33,710 bases of DNA. It comes from JAFNGF01 sp964567045. Its GTDB lineage: Bacteria > Planctomycetota > Phycisphaerae > Sedimentisphaerales > Anaerobacaceae. The translations under genes were made by a program, and so were the position numbers. Below, one piece after another: positions 32,729 through 33,710 of the stretch. The notes below the pieces were generated by a model. It ran no database searches and had not been told where the DNA came from. It saw nothing but the letters and a program-made list of their open reading frames with translations. The DNA is taken from contig CAZMLE010000046.1 in assembly GCA_964567045.1 (NCBI GenBank), positions 1 to 33,710 of the forward strand, written 5' to 3'. The first letter of the stretch is position 1, and every line of letters begins with the position of its first letter.

Positions 32729-33710
32729 ATGAGCCTGTGGCATAACATAACCGCAATTTCGTTTCTATCGTTATTGCTGATACCGCTGCCTTGTCAGCCA
32801 GCAAGGGCAGAAAAGGTAATCTTCGCCTACAAGCTCAGTGACAAGCTCAGGGGCATGTGGTTAGGCCAGCTTATAGGTAACTATGCAGGCAGGGGTACCG
32901 AAGGGAAATATTCAGGGGCCACACCTAATCCTGACCTGGCTGTTCGTTGGGTAATAAGGCAGGAATGGGACGCTGACGATGACACCGATATAGAATATGT
33001 TGCCTTACACATCCTGCAAACGCATGGTCTGGACTGTAATTACCCGGAAATTGCTCAGCAGTGGCGAACTCATATTGGCGCCTGCGGTTTGTACCTGGCG
33101 AACAAGCAAGCGTGGTACTTGATGGCTGATGCTTACTCACCGCCGGATACAGGAAGTCGAACTTACAACGAGCACTGGTATTCAATAGACTCCCAGATAA
33201 CGACCGAGGTGCTCGGCGGCATATCTCCAGGCCTCGTTCAATCCGCGATCGATCTTGCCGGCAGGTTTGCCCATGTCACCAATACCGGTTTTGCAGTTCA
33301 TGCCGCCCAGTTCTACTCTGCGATGTATGCAGCAGCTTTTTTTGAGCCAAATGTTACACGCCTTGTGACTGAGGCTGTTGCGGCTGTGCCGACTACGAGT
33401 CGAACGTACCAGGTGGCAGCCGATGTACTTGGCTGGTATATGGAGGACGCAAATGATGGGAGTCTGGACTGGCGAACGACTCGCACCAGGCTTTATGATA
33501 AATACCAGGGCTCGGACAGCTTTGGCCGGTATTACAATTGGGCCGAGTCAACAATTAACGCCGGAGCGACGGTGCTTGCGGTACTTTATGGCCGGGGCGA
33601 TTTCAAAAACACCGTACAGATTGCGGTATTGGCCGGATGGGATTGCGATTGCAACGCGGCAACAGCAGGCGGCCTTATTGGCATAATCAAGGGCTTTAGG
33701 AATCTGCCTT
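32729..33710 (+). CDS. Exported ADP-ribosylglycohydrolase-family protein (C-terminally cut by window end)
   Basis: An open frame of 327 codons with no stop before the window ends. A signal peptide (residues 1-27, ending PARA) precedes an ADP-ribosyl-hydrolase-fold domain beginning YKLSDKLRGMWLGQLIGNYAG. Two acidic metal sites are recognisable: DDDTDIEYVALH (D84, D85, T86, D87) and, near the end, GWDCDCNAATAGGLIG (D305, D307), where most family members have GGDTD. The Cys residues there are unusual, yet both Asp ligands are kept. Known relatives remove ADP-ribose from proteins or small molecules in the cytoplasm; an exported member must have another substrate or may be a binding protein. CGAGGAG (32714-32720) is the ribosome binding site. 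Confidence 0.85.
   Translation, partial: MSLWHNITAISFLSLLLIPLPCQPARAEKVIFAYKLSDKLRGMWLGQLIGNYAGRGTEGKYSGATPNPDLAVRWVIRQEWDADDDTDIEYVALHILQTHGLDCNYPEIAQQWRTHIGACGLYLANKQAWYLMADAYSPPDTGSRTYNEHWYSIDSQITTEVLGGISPGLVQSAIDLAGRFAHVTNTGFAVHAAQFYSAMYAAAFFEPNVTRLVTEAVAAVPTTSRTYQVAADVLGWYMEDANDGSLDWRTTRTRLYDKYQGSDSFGRYYNWAESTINAGATVLAVLYGRGDFKNTVQIAVLAGWDCDCNAATAGGLIGIIKGFRNLP

Overview
The window looks like a chromosomal stretch from a planctomycete, most likely of the class Phycisphaerae (a relative of the Sedimentisphaera/MSBL9 group). The clues are a large secreted LamG/PA14 protein with dockerin-like F-hands, a DUF1080 lipoprotein, a Tat-exported DUF4159 protein, and a MoxR-DUF58-BatA-DUF4175-VWA operon. 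This placement is inferred from gene content, not from a marker gene. Base composition is mixed, roughly 50% GC. One tRNA gene and no rRNA gene were seen.

Layout. (1) 1-1.4 kb: an unknown multi-pass membrane protein followed by the decayed start of an IS5-type transposase. (2) 1.4-3.8 kb: pta-ackA, the acetyl-CoA/acetyl-phosphate/acetate pathway; ackA runs into a repeat array that lengthens its C-terminus. (3) 3.8-8.2 kb: a ~560-bp stretch bounded by ~40-bp inverted repeats that holds a good promoter, then a 1160-residue secreted multidomain LamG protein and a clear intrinsic terminator. (4) 8.4-12 kb: a bifunctional proline catabolic enzyme (PutA type) and an 87-bp hairpin made of heptamer repeats. 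(5) 12-16.3 kb: a sugar-catabolism cluster with a minus-strand operon (PfkB kinase, class II aldolase, uronate-isomerase-like enzyme) and a divergent TIM-barrel sugar isomerase/epimerase, with overlapping promoters between them. (6) 16.3-19 kb: a graveyard of mobile-element fragments (IS21, two tyrosine integrase ends, IS3, IS66, IS110) around an intact tRNA-Arg(ACG). (7) 19.4-20.7 kb: two lipoproteins. (8) 20.8-32.3 kb, minus strand: a seven-gene operon (MoxR ATPase, DUF58, BatA-like, DUF4175-like, VWA protein, caspase-fold protein lacking the expected His, Tat-exported DUF4159). (9) 32.4-33.7 kb: a nested palindromic repeat and the start of an exported ADP-ribosylglycohydrolase-like protein cut by the window end.

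The most unusual signal is repeat DNA. Short arrays with strict 7-base periodicity recur at six places, both between genes and inside reading frames (AckA tail, PutA linker, DUF4175 protein twice). An intergenic copy and an intragenic copy share 30 identical bases on opposite strands. Several other short palindromes (REP-like pairs and related families) sit in frame inside the large proteins of the MoxR operon. The metabolic and structural genes themselves mostly belong to recognisable families. The sugar cluster and the caspase-fold member of the MoxR operon are the best candidates for undescribed biochemistry.
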